From assembly GCA_025359945.1 (NCBI GenBank), contig JANYDD010000089.1:30378-94377 (forward strand): a stretch of 64,000 bases of DNA, read 5' to 3'. Under the pieces are notes generated by a model that saw nothing but the letters and a program-made list of their open reading frames with translations, ran no database searches and was not told where the DNA came from. Below, piece by piece: positions 24,115-33,075 of the stretch. The stretch's first letter is position 1. The number at the start of each line of letters is the position of its first letter. The translations under genes and the position numbers were made by a program. This DNA comes from Bdellovibrio sp. Its GTDB lineage: Bacteria > Bdellovibrionota > Bdellovibrionia > Bdellovibrionales > Bdellovibrionaceae.

Positions 24115-24916
24115 TCGAGGCGGAGATGCTCTGGTCAGAGGTGCAAGTGCTCGCAAACAAGTAAAGCTTCCCGGAGTTGCCGAGTTGTTTAAAAAAATTA
24201 GTTTTGCGCCAGCGCCGGTCCAAAACCAACTAGATTTTGATACTAGATTTTTAAAAATTAAAGAGGAACTTGCCAAGGCCAACAAGGATAAAGAGCAAAT
24301 TGCTAGCTACGACGCTGAAGGGAAACTGAATTCGGGTCAACTTTTTGAGGCCAAACAAAGTATGGATGTCGCGCAGCAGGATTTTCGCAAAACCCCGTTG
24401 TTTTCAGATGCAGAGACAAGCGTAGGGTCTCTCGTTGTAGTTAATAAAGAATCTTTAGCCCGGCTAGAGAAAGCAAAGGCCGATTTAGCGCTGGCCAAAG
24501 AAAAAGTGCGCCAGCAGCAAAACAATTTGGTCGGAACAGAAAAATTAGTTGCATCACTCTCCAGCGCACAAACGTCTTTGTTGAAAGAAAAAGACAATGC
24601 GCTGAAAGCACTAGACGTGTTTATTCAGACTAAAGGTGTGCAGACAGATCTTTCTAAATATTTGGAAATATATAATGATTCTAATGAAGTTCTAGAGCAC
24701 ATCGCAAAAGTCTACGATAAATCAGCGATGGGATCGTACATGGCAGAAAGATTTGCGCAACTTCTGAATGACAAAAATCTTTTTTGTCAGGCGCAGAACA
24801 ATTGCTCGTCCAAGACACCTGCGGATATTAGCTTCGATCAGGTCAAGGACAGTATTTTTAATTCATACGTTCGCGGTGTGCGACCCAGAGCAAGGGCACC
24901 CGGGACGACTAAATAG
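24032..24916 (+). CDS. Secreted coiled-coil protein of unknown function
   Basis: This 294-residue protein has a good ribosome site (AAGGAG, 7 bases) and a signal peptide (RLILNILFCGLLFICVSATTVIA, cleavage before QGDD). Residues about 70-190 are charged and heptad-like, rich in alanine, lysine and glutamate, consistent with a long coiled coil. Two cysteines lie near the C-terminus (FCQAQNNCSS). It probably acts in the periplasm or at the outer membrane. It converges with the solute-binding protein gene, and no clear terminator is seen between them. Confidence 0.75.
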   Translation: MRLILNILFCGLLFICVSATTVIAQGDDRGGDALVRGASARKQVKLPGVAELFKKISFAPAPVQNQLDFDTRFLKIKEELAKANKDKEQIASYDAEGKLNSGQLFEAKQSMDVAQQDFRKTPLFSDAETSVGSLVVVNKESLARLEKAKADLALAKEKVRQQQNNLVGTEKLVASLSSAQTSLLKEKDNALKALDVFIQTKGVQTDLSKYLEIYNDSNEVLEHIAKVYDKSAMGSYMAERFAQLLNDKNLFCQAQNNCSSKTPADISFDQVKDSIFNSYVRGVRPRARAPGTTK

Positions 24917-24966
24917 CTTCAGGCAAGACGGCGCCAAATTAGCTCGTATCAGATAAGGGAATTTTT

Positions 24967-26565
24967 CTAGTTTATTTTTTGAAGGCCTGAAAGGTCCAAT
25001 TCATTTGAAGGGCTTAAAAACCAACCTTTCCAGGACTTTGATGCCAATATAGAAAAGTAAATCGCCCCAGTAGGGATAAAGCCCATTTGGTTCATCAAGT
25101 AGTTTTGACCCAAAAAGCAGGCTTGGGGATCCGCACTTGCCTTCAAACTTCGAACCCACTTATTTAAAGACACCGCCGGAACTTTTAAATAAGATTCGCG
25201 ACCGTCGGGTAAAAATTCTTTTAATACTTGGTAACAGCTGGGTAGGTCGGGCGAAAAGCCCCGGCGAAAAACCAAAGCAGTTTGAGTTTTAATTTTTTGA
25301 ATAAAAATTCTGTCCTCCATGGGATGGATTTCAAATTCTAATCTAAGATTTTTTTTCCCCTGCAATTGGAACCATTCCGCTGAAACTTGGTGGTCAAGTC
25401 CCCCCAAAAGAGAAAAAGAATAAGACCATTTTTGCGACCGAAGCTTTCTGAAAGCTTCGGGGTTTTTCTTTTCTTGTTGTTCAAGAGTGTCTGAAATGGT
25501 CTGGATACAAGGGGTCTGGCCCGACCACGATGTTGGCAATCCCGAACATCCCGGAGGACTTTTGGCAGAATAGATTTTTTGTAGTTCCGAAAATTTCAAA
25601 TTCTGTGCGATTATTTTTTTCACTACGATATCAGTGATCTGTGGCGAGAATGCTAAAAAATCAAATTTGATTTGATCGAATTTGTAGAAATCTGATCGCC
25701 CTTCAAGTTTTGGAATAAATGGGGTGGGAACTCGTCGGACGAAATCCAAATCCCCGATCTGGTACATTTGAATCGCTAAAGAATCATCGTTAATAATTTT
25801 AAATTCGATTTCTAAATTGTCTTTGGTCGGCGCAAATCTTTGTCTCTTTAACATAATACTTTTTCCGTGATTCCAATATTTGACCTCGAAATCGCCAGCC
25901 CAATTTTGGTTGTATTCGTAACCAACATCCTTGGGATGGGTAGGAGTCCACTGAGACAAGGTCAGCGTGTGCATAAAGTCGGCTTGGGGAGTCTCTAGGG
26001 TGATTAACATTTTGTCCTTTTCAATCTTGATCCCCAGCTGCTCGACTGAAATTGATTTTTGATAAATCATTAGGGCGTTCTTGATCGGAAAAAATAAATC
26101 TGCTTTCGGAGATTGCGCCTTGGGATCCAAAAAACGCAGAACGGTTCTAAGGTAGTCCGTCATCGTTAGGGCACTACCATCGCTCCAAAATTGGCCGGGC
26201 AAAAGTTGGCATTGAATTTTCAAACTATTTTTAATCCACGAACATTTGGCCTTGTAGGGCTTGAACTGGCCGTCGCGAAACTTTAAGAAAGGCGCCGATA
26301 GTTGGTGCTGCAAGTAAATTCCGCCCGTTGATTTTTGCAGAATCGGCGAAAGTGTTGTTGGGTCGAAATAAAGCCCCAGTCGAAATGGAGATTTTGGGCT
26401 AGAGTTTCCCGTGGCAGGAGAGCCTGAACGGTCCCCTTTGCCTGCTGGGCTTCCAAGGGTACTTCCGGTACTTCCAACGGAATCCTCAGCTAGAGCGTAA
26501 AGACTCCACGTCACAAGTAACAAAAGAATTCTAAAAAATTTGAAACAAATGATGAGTTTGTTCAA
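24967..26565 (-). CDS. Family 5 extracellular solute-binding protein (peptide type)
   Basis: This protein of about 530 residues has a signal segment (LIICFKFFRILLLLVTWSLYALA) and a serine/glycine-rich linker. The SBP_bac_5 pattern follows, including LLPGQFWSDGSALTMTDYLRTV, which corresponds to the conserved W-SDG-P-T-DV region of peptide and nickel binding proteins. The true start is uncertain. The open frame reaches far into the upstream gene, but TTG codons at 26565 or 26577 place the signal peptide at the N-terminus; neither has a strong ribosome site. It lies just after the acyl-CoA dehydrogenase gene, and no permease or ATPase genes are near, so it may be an orphan binding protein. Confidence 0.78.
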   Translation of the reverse strand: MNKLIICFKFFRILLLLVTWSLYALAEDSVGSTGSTLGSPAGKGDRSGSPATGNSSPKSPFRLGLYFDPTTLSPILQKSTGGIYLQHQLSAPFLKFRDGQFKPYKAKCSWIKNSLKIQCQLLPGQFWSDGSALTMTDYLRTVLRFLDPKAQSPKADLFFPIKNALMIYQKSISVEQLGIKIEKDKMLITLETPQADFMHTLTLSQWTPTHPKDVGYEYNQNWAGDFEVKYWNHGKSIMLKRQRFAPTKDNLEIEFKIINDDSLAIQMYQIGDLDFVRRVPTPFIPKLEGRSDFYKFDQIKFDFLAFSPQITDIVVKKIIAQNLKFSELQKIYSAKSPPGCSGLPTSWSGQTPCIQTISDTLEQQEKKNPEAFRKLRSQKWSYSFSLLGGLDHQVSAEWFQLQGKKNLRLEFEIHPMEDRIFIQKIKTQTALVFRRGFSPDLPSCYQVLKEFLPDGRESYLKVPAVSLNKWVRSLKASADPQACFLGQNYLMNQMGFIPTGAIYFSILASKSWKGWFLSPSNELDLSGLQKIN

Positions 26566-26587
26566 AAGAGAAGCCAAATATTTTCGA

Positions 26588-27748
26588 CTAAAGTTCCAGC
26601 TCCATTTTAGCGATGGTCTGCAATTGCATATTGCTGGTGCCTTCGTAAATTTGCCCGATCTTGGCATCTCGCCAGAATTTTTCAACCGGATATTCTTTGG
26701 TAAATCCATTGCCACCATAAAGATCAATCGCCATCGAAGTTATTTTTTCTGCAGCTTTTGACGAGAACAACTTTGCAATTGCCGCCGCTTCAATAAAATC
26801 AGATCCTTCGTCCTTCAACCTGGCCGCATTGTAAACCAATAATCGCGAAGCCTCCAGTTGAGTCCGCATTTCAGCCAGTTGAAACTGCACACCCTGAAAC
26901 TGCGAAATGGATTTACCAAATTGATCTCGGGTTTTGACATATTTTAACGCCGCTTCATAGGCCCCTTGACCTATGCCCACCATTTGCGCGCCAATTCCGA
27001 TGCGGCCTTCGTTCAAAGTTTCGATGGCGATTTTATAGCCTTTGCCGACCTCGCCTAAAATATTTTCTTTGGGAATCTCGCAACCTTCAAAAACCAATTC
27101 GCAAGTGGAGCTTGCCCGAATTCCAAGTTTGTCTTCTTTTTTGCCAATTTTAAATCCGGGAGTGTCTCGTTCCACTAAAAACGCAGTGATGCCTTTGTAA
27201 CCTTTGGCCGGATCAACATTGGCGAAAACAATAAATAAATTGGCCTCGCCGCCATTGGTAATCCATAGCTTATGGCCTTGCAAAATGTAAGAGTTCCCCT
27301 TGGGCTGAGCCAATAATTTCAAAGCAAACGCATCCGATCCACTGCTGCTTTCTGACAGCGCATAGGCCCCCACCCAGCTGCTAGCAAGCTTTGGCAAGTA
27401 ATTCGATTTCTGATCCTCCGTGGCCCACTTCAGGAGGGCGTTGGTCACCAAAGTATTTTGCACATCAACCAAGACGCTGATCGACCCGTCAATTCGACCC
27501 AGCTCTTCAACGGCTAAGCAAGCCATGGTGAACGAGCTTCCGGCGCCGCCCCACTTTTCAGGCGTTTCAATTCCCATCAAACCCATTTCGAACAGTTTTT
27601 TTAAAATGTCTTTGTCGATCTGGGCATTTTTATCCATCGCATGGACGTGGGGTTTAATATCTTTTTCTGCAAACTCTCGAACGGCTTGTTTAAAAGCGGC
27701 TTCTTCTTCTCCAAGTGTGGTCAGGGCGGGTCTCTTTGTTGATATCAT
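26588..27748 (-). CDS. Acyl-CoA dehydrogenase
   Basis: This 386-residue flavoenzyme introduces the alpha-beta double bond into an acyl-CoA. The family signatures are YALSESSSGSDAFALK, a GIRASSTCELVFEGCEIP region, RDQFGKSISQFQGVQF, and a catalytic glutamate in IYEGTSNMQLQ near the C-terminus, the position used by short and medium-chain and butyryl-type enzymes. AAGGAG lies about 11 bases before the ATG. Chain-length preference cannot be fixed from sequence alone. It has no electron-transfer flavoprotein genes next to it. Confidence 0.93.
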   Translation of the reverse strand: MISTKRPALTTLGEEEAAFKQAVREFAEKDIKPHVHAMDKNAQIDKDILKKLFEMGLMGIETPEKWGGAGSSFTMACLAVEELGRIDGSISVLVDVQNTLVTNALLKWATEDQKSNYLPKLASSWVGAYALSESSSGSDAFALKLLAQPKGNSYILQGHKLWITNGGEANLFIVFANVDPAKGYKGITAFLVERDTPGFKIGKKEDKLGIRASSTCELVFEGCEIPKENILGEVGKGYKIAIETLNEGRIGIGAQMVGIGQGAYEAALKYVKTRDQFGKSISQFQGVQFQLAEMRTQLEASRLLVYNAARLKDEGSDFIEAAAIAKLFSSKAAEKITSMAIDLYGGNGFTKEYPVEKFWRDAKIGQIYEGTSNMQLQTIAKMELEL

Positions 27749-27889
27749 TTCTGGGTGTGCTCCTTTGGATAGAATGAAATCAAAATTTGCGGGGAAACGC
27801 TTTTTTTTGCAATCAACAAAGTTTTTTGTGATCGCCTATGACAGAATGCATTCATAGACTTCAATCCAAGGATCCTCTACCTTGAGAGA

Positions 27890-28552
27890 ATGAATTTCGA
27901 AGAACGTCTGGTACGATTGCCACTTTTTTTTGTGACCTTTTTGCTTTCATTGTGTTTTCACGAGTACGCGCACGGATGGATGGCTAAAAGAAAAGGCGAT
28001 CGCACCGCCGAACAAATGGGTCGCTTGACCCTAGATCCAATGGCTCACGCTGACTGGATAGGTACTTTTGCACTGCCGATCGTTTCGTTTTTATTTGCCA
28101 GCCCGATTTTGTTTGGCTGGGCCAAGCCGGTGCCCGTCAATCCCAACCGGATGAAATCTCCGCGAAAAGATATGTTTTGGGTGGCGCTGGCCGGGCCTTT
28201 GTCAAATTTACTTTTGGCAACGATGGGCGCTTTTATTTTCGCAGTCGCCTACCGGTATTTCACTGCGACACTGCCGATGAAGGGCATCCAAGAATTTTTT
28301 ATGAGCTTTTTTATTCCGATGAATATGTTCTTGTGCGTGTTTAATTTAATTCCTTTGCATCCGTTAGACGGGGGCAAAGTTTTGGCCCGGTTTCTGCCTG
28401 ACAGTATAAACCAGAAACTGGAAGACAACCAGATGATGACCAGCATGGTTTTAATGGCGCTGATTTTTACGGGGATTTTAAATATTTTTTCTTATCCCGT
28501 TTATCTTTATACCGAATCTTCGATTAATTTATTTTTGAGGCTGTTGCCGTGA
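27890..28552 (+). CDS. Site-2 protease family (M50) membrane metallopeptidase
   Basis: This 220-residue multi-span protein has the zinc motif HEYAH (HExxH) in the first transmembrane helix and a second metal-ligand motif NLIPLHPLDGGK in a later helix, both typical of compact S2P homologues. At least four further hydrophobic segments are visible. Its ATG has GAGA upstream. The stop overlaps the trpS start by 4 bases, so the pair is translationally coupled and continues into scpA-scpB. Substrate is unknown; small S2P homologues next to trpS-scpAB are common in bacteria. Confidence 0.9.
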   Translation: MNFEERLVRLPLFFVTFLLSLCFHEYAHGWMAKRKGDRTAEQMGRLTLDPMAHADWIGTFALPIVSFLFASPILFGWAKPVPVNPNRMKSPRKDMFWVALAGPLSNLLLATMGAFIFAVAYRYFTATLPMKGIQEFFMSFFIPMNMFLCVFNLIPLHPLDGGKVLARFLPDSINQKLEDNQMMTSMVLMALIFTGILNIFSYPVYLYTESSINLFLRLLP

Positions 28553-29553
28553 GCGAAAAAGCGACGCGTGAAATTGTGATGAGTGGAATGCGGGCCACCG
28601 GAGCTTTGCATATTGGGCATTATTTTGGCGCGCTTAAGAACTGGATTCAATTGCAAGATCAGCACGAGTGTTTTTTTGGCGTGATGGATTGGCATGCTTT
28701 AACCACCCATTTTAAAAACCCCGAAGGAATCGCTCAATCAAATCGCGTAATGATGGCCGAATATATTGCGGCCGGAGTCGACCCTGATAAATGTGTTTTA
28801 TTTATTCAGTCGCAGGTGCCCGAACATTTAGAACTTTACTTTATTTTTTCAACGCTCACTCCTATGGGTTGGCTTGAACGAGTACCAACGTGGAAAGATG
28901 CCGAAGAGGAAATGCGCGTTTCTGACACTCATAATTTGGGTCGATTTTCTTATCCCGTGCTTCAGGCTGCGGACATTTCGGTTTACGCCGGGACCCGAGT
29001 TCCCGTGGGTCCGGATCAAGTATCGCATCTTGAACTTTCTCGTGAAATTGTTCGTCGTTGGAATCATCTTTTCAAAGGCCACTGGCCCGAGCCCAAACCT
29101 TTACTGATGCGGCCGCAAGTGGTGCCTGGATTGGACGGTCGAAAGATGTCCAAAACGTATGGAAATTCTATTTTGCTTTTTGAAGAATCAAAAGATTTGC
29201 AGAAAAAAATTCGCGGGATGCCCACCGATCCAGCGCGGATCAAGCGTGAAGATCCTGGCGAGCCCTCTAAGTGCACGGTTTATTCTTATCATCAGCTGTT
29301 TTCATCAGCAGAAGATCTATCTTGGGTTGAATCCGGCTGCAGAACTGCAGGTATTGGCTGCGGAGATTGTAAAGGTCGATTGATAGAAAATATTGAAAAA
29401 GTGATTTTACCTCTAAGAGAAAAGAAAAAAGAATTCTTGAACAATCCTACTCGGCTTGATTCAATAGTGAAGGAAGGTTGCAGGAAAGCTCGCGAGCGTG
29501 CGTCTCGGAACTTGAGTGAAATCAAAAAACAAATGAAATGGCCGTTAACCTAG
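28549..29553 (+). CDS. trpS: Tryptophanyl-tRNA synthetase
   Basis: TrpRS charges tRNA-Trp. The class I signatures are present: ATGALHIGHYFGALKNW (HIGH motif) near residue 20 and GRKMSKTYGNSI (KMSKS) near residue 200. The 334-residue length is typical. It starts at GTG within the protease stop (GTGA overlap). The C-terminal region is rich in lysine, arginine and glutamate. The last 16 bases overlap the scpA start. No T-box is possible here, because the gene is internal to an operon. Confidence 0.95.
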   Translation: MSEKATREIVMSGMRATGALHIGHYFGALKNWIQLQDQHECFFGVMDWHALTTHFKNPEGIAQSNRVMMAEYIAAGVDPDKCVLFIQSQVPEHLELYFIFSTLTPMGWLERVPTWKDAEEEMRVSDTHNLGRFSYPVLQAADISVYAGTRVPVGPDQVSHLELSREIVRRWNHLFKGHWPEPKPLLMRPQVVPGLDGRKMSKTYGNSILLFEESKDLQKKIRGMPTDPARIKREDPGEPSKCTVYSYHQLFSSAEDLSWVESGCRTAGIGCGDCKGRLIENIEKVILPLREKKKEFLNNPTRLDSIVKEGCRKARERASRNLSEIKKQMKWPLT

Positions 29554-30608
29554 CCGTCAATCTCAGTATTCAATTGCCCAAATTCGAAGGGCCCTTGCAT
29601 CTGCTTCTCTATCTTATCCGTAAAGAAGAGATGGATATTTTTGATATCGAAATTCACCAAATTACCGAACAGTTTTTAGAGTATTTAAAAATTATGAAGG
29701 AGCTTGATCTTGAGCGCGCTGGCGACTTCGTGTCGATGGCGTCCACACTTTTGCATATTAAATCGCGAATGCTGCTTCCGACCTACAACGAAGAAGGGGA
29801 AATCGTCGAGACCGAAGACCCTCGACGAGAATTGGTGCAAAAACTTTTGGAGTATGAACGCATTCAAGAGGCCTCGAGAAAACTTTTAGATCGTCCACTG
29901 AAGGGTCGAGATTTCTGGGTGCGGGGTTTGCGAGAAAAACTAGAAACGCCCGCAGAAGAAATCCAGGTCGAAGAAAACGCCTTATTCGTTTTAATCTCTT
30001 CGTATAAAAAAATCATCAGTACGATGTCTAAAAAAGTCCATCAAGTGGCGGCCAAGGTTCAGTCCATTTCGCATCGAATTTTGGAACTTAAAAATCAATT
30101 TGTTGCTGGCGCAAAGCTAACTTTGCGCCAGCTAATTTCTGTCACGTCGGACCAGCCCGAGGAAAAACGAAGACAGATTTTGATGACATTTCTGTCTTTG
30201 CTTGAACTTGGCAAACTGGGGTTTGTTAAACTTTTTCAGACCACCCCAGATCATGATATTCACGTCGACGTCACCAAAGATGTGGGATTTGATGTTTTAT
30301 CTCGGGTCGAGGAATACGAATCCTTGCAAATGGCGCCGGCCCCAGTGTTGGCCGATAGTCCAATCGCTGATCAGAAAGTGTCTATGGATTTCGAGGATCT
30401 TGGGGATTTCGAGGATCTTGGTGACCTCGGTGAGGTCTTGCCTGATTTTCAAAGGCCTTTGGCTAGTTTTGTCGAAAACGAAAATAGTGAAAGCTTAAAC
30501 GTAATTAGTTCGGACGATCTAGCTACCGATGAGGAAATCTTGCAGGCCGAAGCCGAAATGGCGCTTGAGGATCGGTCGGAAAGTGAAAAAGGAATAAATC
30601 ATGGTTGA
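29538..30608 (+). CDS. scpA: Segregation and condensation protein A
   Basis: ScpA is the kleisin of the bacterial SMC complex that compacts and helps segregate the chromosome. The N-terminal signature FEGPLHLLLYLIRKEEMDIFDIEI is clear, and the C-terminal winged-helix part lies near residues 200-245. At 356 residues it is about 90-100 longer than usual. The extra C-terminal part is very acidic and includes a duplicated DFEDLG unit coded by two 18-bp repeats (30387-30422). It overlaps trpS by 16 and scpB by 8 bases. The acidic tail is outside the kleisin fold, and its role is unknown. Confidence 0.93.
   Translation: MAVNLAVNLSIQLPKFEGPLHLLLYLIRKEEMDIFDIEIHQITEQFLEYLKIMKELDLERAGDFVSMASTLLHIKSRMLLPTYNEEGEIVETEDPRRELVQKLLEYERIQEASRKLLDRPLKGRDFWVRGLREKLETPAEEIQVEENALFVLISSYKKIISTMSKKVHQVAAKVQSISHRILELKNQFVAGAKLTLRQLISVTSDQPEEKRRQILMTFLSLLELGKLGFVKLFQTTPDHDIHVDVTKDVGFDVLSRVEEYESLQMAPAPVLADSPIADQKVSMDFEDLGDFEDLGDLGEVLPDFQRPLASFVENENSESLNVISSDDLATDEEILQAEAEMALEDRSESEKGINHG
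30387..30422 (+). repeat. Two 18-bp tandem repeats inside scpA
   Basis: Two adjacent units of GATTTCGAGGATCTTGGG, with one base different, encode the peptide DFEDLG twice. They lie in the acidic C-terminal extension and, being a multiple of three, keep the frame. Slippage at such a repeat would lengthen or shorten the tail without breaking it. Confidence 0.85.
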
Positions 30609-31686
30609 TGATATAAAGAAGGATTCAAGAATTGATTTAGATGAAGACATAGAAACAAGTTCTTCCGGTGCAGACGAACTTGATGAATTCGACGTCGAGG
30701 ATATTTCTGCAGACGGTCTGGAACTGCAGCCCGATCTCGACGGCACAGAGCTTGGCGGCTTTGATGCGGCCTCAATCGAAGAGTTCGAAGAAATTTTGCC
30801 CGAGCGTTTGGACGCCATATTAGAAAGCATTTTTTTCGCTACCGATAGATCTTTGGGGATGGGTGCTTTGCGTGTCCTGTTCAAAGGGACCAATATCAAG
30901 ACCGAAGAAATCAAAGCGGGCCTGGATCGCCTAAAAGAAAACTTACAAAGTTCTTCGCGCGGGATTCAATTAGAAGAAACCGTGGGCGGATACCAGCTGA
31001 GAACCAAGCCTGAAAGTTTAAAATTTATCGCACGTTCCTTGAAAGTCAGACCTTTTAAACTTTCAGGTCCTGCGATGGAAGTTTTGGCCGTGGTGGCCTA
31101 CAAGCAGCCCGTAATTAAATCAGAAATTGATCAAATTCGCGGTGTAGAATCAGGCCATCTGCTGCGAGCATTGATGGAAAAAAATTTAGTCACTTTCGAA
31201 GGCAAGTCCGATCTTCCGGGAAAGCCAATGCTCTATTCCACGACAAAAAAATTTCTAGAGGTCTTCAGCCTTAGAAATCTTAAAGAGCTTCCGACGTTGG
31301 CGCAGATCGAAGAACTAATACCCGAGGGCCTAACGCCCGAGGAAAGTGAAAAGACGACGTTAAGTCAAGTGTCCGAACAAATGGCCAATCAAAAGTCCAA
31401 TGATGCCCAGATCAGCAGTTACTCGATTGGAGAAGAAGAACTTTCTGAAATTTCTGACCAACTTCAAGTGATAAACACTTCAAGCGAATTTTTTGAAAAA
31501 GAAAAAGAAAATATGCGTCTGAAAAAGATTGAAGACCGCGCAAAGGATATTCGCGAGGCTTTAATGCTAGGAGAAGAAGTTTCTGATCGAGATCGCAACT
31601 GGCTAATCAAGCACGACGAAAGTTTAATGGCCGGCCCAAAATCGGACCCAGAATCGAAAAAGGCGCCCGAAGATATTGGTCTCTGA
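30601..31686 (+). CDS. scpB: Segregation and condensation protein B
   Basis: ScpB is the winged-helix (Kite) partner of ScpA in the SMC condensin. The core lies at about residues 60-240 and has the signatures AILESIFFATDRSLGMGALR, GGYQLRTKPE, EVLAVVAYKQPVIKSEIDQI and RGVESGHLLRAL. Family members are usually about 200 residues; here the core is flanked by an acidic N-terminal extension of about 60 residues and a charged C-terminal extension of about 115. Its start overlaps the scpA end by 8 bases. The long acidic parts in both ScpA and ScpB look like a lineage feature. Confidence 0.93.
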   Translation: MVDDIKKDSRIDLDEDIETSSSGADELDEFDVEDISADGLELQPDLDGTELGGFDAASIEEFEEILPERLDAILESIFFATDRSLGMGALRVLFKGTNIKTEEIKAGLDRLKENLQSSSRGIQLEETVGGYQLRTKPESLKFIARSLKVRPFKLSGPAMEVLAVVAYKQPVIKSEIDQIRGVESGHLLRALMEKNLVTFEGKSDLPGKPMLYSTTKKFLEVFSLRNLKELPTLAQIEELIPEGLTPEESEKTTLSQVSEQMANQKSNDAQISSYSIGEEELSEISDQLQVINTSSEFFEKEKENMRLKKIEDRAKDIREALMLGEEVSDRDRNWLIKHDESLMAGPKSDPESKKAPEDIGL

Positions 31687-32239
31687 AAAAACTAGAAACT
31701 TCATTAAGGTGGCCGCATCAATCTGGATTTGTTTTCATTTAGTTGTGATTGGTCTAAGTCCTAATTCCAGCGGATATTTTTCGAGACGCTTTTCAAAGTA
31801 TTATTCAGGATATATCAATTTAGTGGGGATTAACTATAACTGGAGTTTTTTTTCTCCTAGCCCACCATCCGCATTGTACTTTCGTTATGACGTGGCCTAT
31901 GAAACCGAATCTGGCGACGAGCTTAAACCCATGGAAAGTTTTGTCTTTCCCGACGAATCCAAAATAAGCTCTTTTGATAACGGCAAAAGAAGATTTTCCA
32001 CCGCGCAAAGATTTTTTAATCTGCAACGGGATGCTTTGCGAGAACTCTTTATTCCATGGGTGTGCAAAAATCATTCGGGGGCAAGCCACGTCTATGTTTC
32101 TACCGAGACCGTCGATCTGCTGACCATCGAGACGGCTCAACTCAATTCCGAATCCCCCCTTTCCGAACTCTATCAAAAGCATAAAACGGAAGCCCAAAGA
32201 TTTTCCTGCGCAGACTCTGCTGAGGTGTCAACGCTATGA
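31676..32239 (+). CDS. Membrane-anchored protein of unknown function
   Basis: This 187-residue protein starts at TTG inside scpB and has one N-terminal hydrophobic segment (FIKVAASIWICFHLVVIGL), then an aromatic-rich region (YINLVGINYNWSFFSPSPP). The rest is predicted soluble and probably faces the periplasm, with two cysteines that could form a disulfide. It is coupled by a 4-base overlap to the HTTM gene downstream. Such small anchored proteins often accompany HTTM proteins; the function of neither is known. Cotranscription with scpAB is suggested by the overlaps only. Confidence 0.72.
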   Translation: MVSEKTRNFIKVAASIWICFHLVVIGLSPNSSGYFSRRFSKYYSGYINLVGINYNWSFFSPSPPSALYFRYDVAYETESGDELKPMESFVFPDESKISSFDNGKRRFSTAQRFFNLQRDALRELFIPWVCKNHSGASHVYVSTETVDLLTIETAQLNSESPLSELYQKHKTEAQRFSCADSAEVSTL

Positions 32240-33075
32240 AAAATTTGGGTTTAGCTTTTCAGCGATTCTGGTTTGAATTTGATCCCGGCGAAAATTTAAA
32301 GACTTTTCGAATTGTCTTTGGCGGGACTCTTTTATTGTCCTATCTGGAAAGGTTTTTAAGGTTTGATCAGTATTTTGGGTCGCAAAGATTTTGTAATCTC
32401 GATCAAGCCATTGCTCTTTCGCCAGGATTTTATCGCCCCGCTTTTTTCTGGAGCTTCTGGCCGGACTCGTGGAATTTGGCGATTTATTTATTACTTTTGA
32501 CAGGCCTAGTGGTTTTTATTTGTGGTCGGGGTGGGCGACTCTTGGGGCTCCTATTGTGGGTGGTTTCTTACGGATTTATTCAAAGAAATCCGCCGATTGT
32601 TTTTGGCGCCGATTTTATTGGTGCGCTTTTTCTTCTCTACACGGTGCTGACGCCGATACTTAGTAAAAATAAAACCGGATTTTTAAATCGGTTGGGAACG
32701 TCAGTGGGTTGCCGAATGATTCAGGTTCAGTTGTGCGTGATTTATTTTTATTCAGGAGCCGAAAAATTAAAAGGCGTTGAATGGTGGGATGGCACGGCCT
32801 TGTGGGCTATTCTGTCTAGCCCACAAATTGCGACCTTTGATTTTGGATTTTTAAGAAATTTCTCTTTTATTTTGGCGCTTTCAACTTATCTGACTTTGTT
32901 GTTCGAGCTTTTCTTTCCCACCTTGGTGTGGAATCATTCTTTGCGAAAACCTTTCTTAATCTGGGGCTTTCTGATGCATATTGGAATCGCCCTTTTTATG
33001 GGGATGTGGACTTTTTCCATGGTGATGGTCAGCACTTATGTTTTATTTTTTAAAACTAACGAAGCGAAGGGCTGA
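32236..33075 (+). CDS. HTTM-domain multi-span membrane protein
   Basis: This 279-residue protein has about six to seven hydrophobic helices and the pattern of the HTTM (horizontally transferred transmembrane) domain, related to vitamin K-dependent gamma-carboxylase. Examples are LKTFRIVFGGTLLLSYLER at the start, then FYSGAEKLKGVEWWDGTALW in the middle. It is coupled to the preceding anchored protein. The 3' end runs 33 bases into the oppositely oriented gene at 33043-33654. The biochemical role of bacterial HTTM proteins of this size is not established. Confidence 0.8.
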   Translation: MKNLGLAFQRFWFEFDPGENLKTFRIVFGGTLLLSYLERFLRFDQYFGSQRFCNLDQAIALSPGFYRPAFFWSFWPDSWNLAIYLLLLTGLVVFICGRGGRLLGLLLWVVSYGFIQRNPPIVFGADFIGALFLLYTVLTPILSKNKTGFLNRLGTSVGCRMIQVQLCVIYFYSGAEKLKGVEWWDGTALWAILSSPQIATFDFGFLRNFSFILALSTYLTLLFELFFPTLVWNHSLRKPFLIWGFLMHIGIALFMGMWTFSMVMVSTYVLFFKTNEAKG

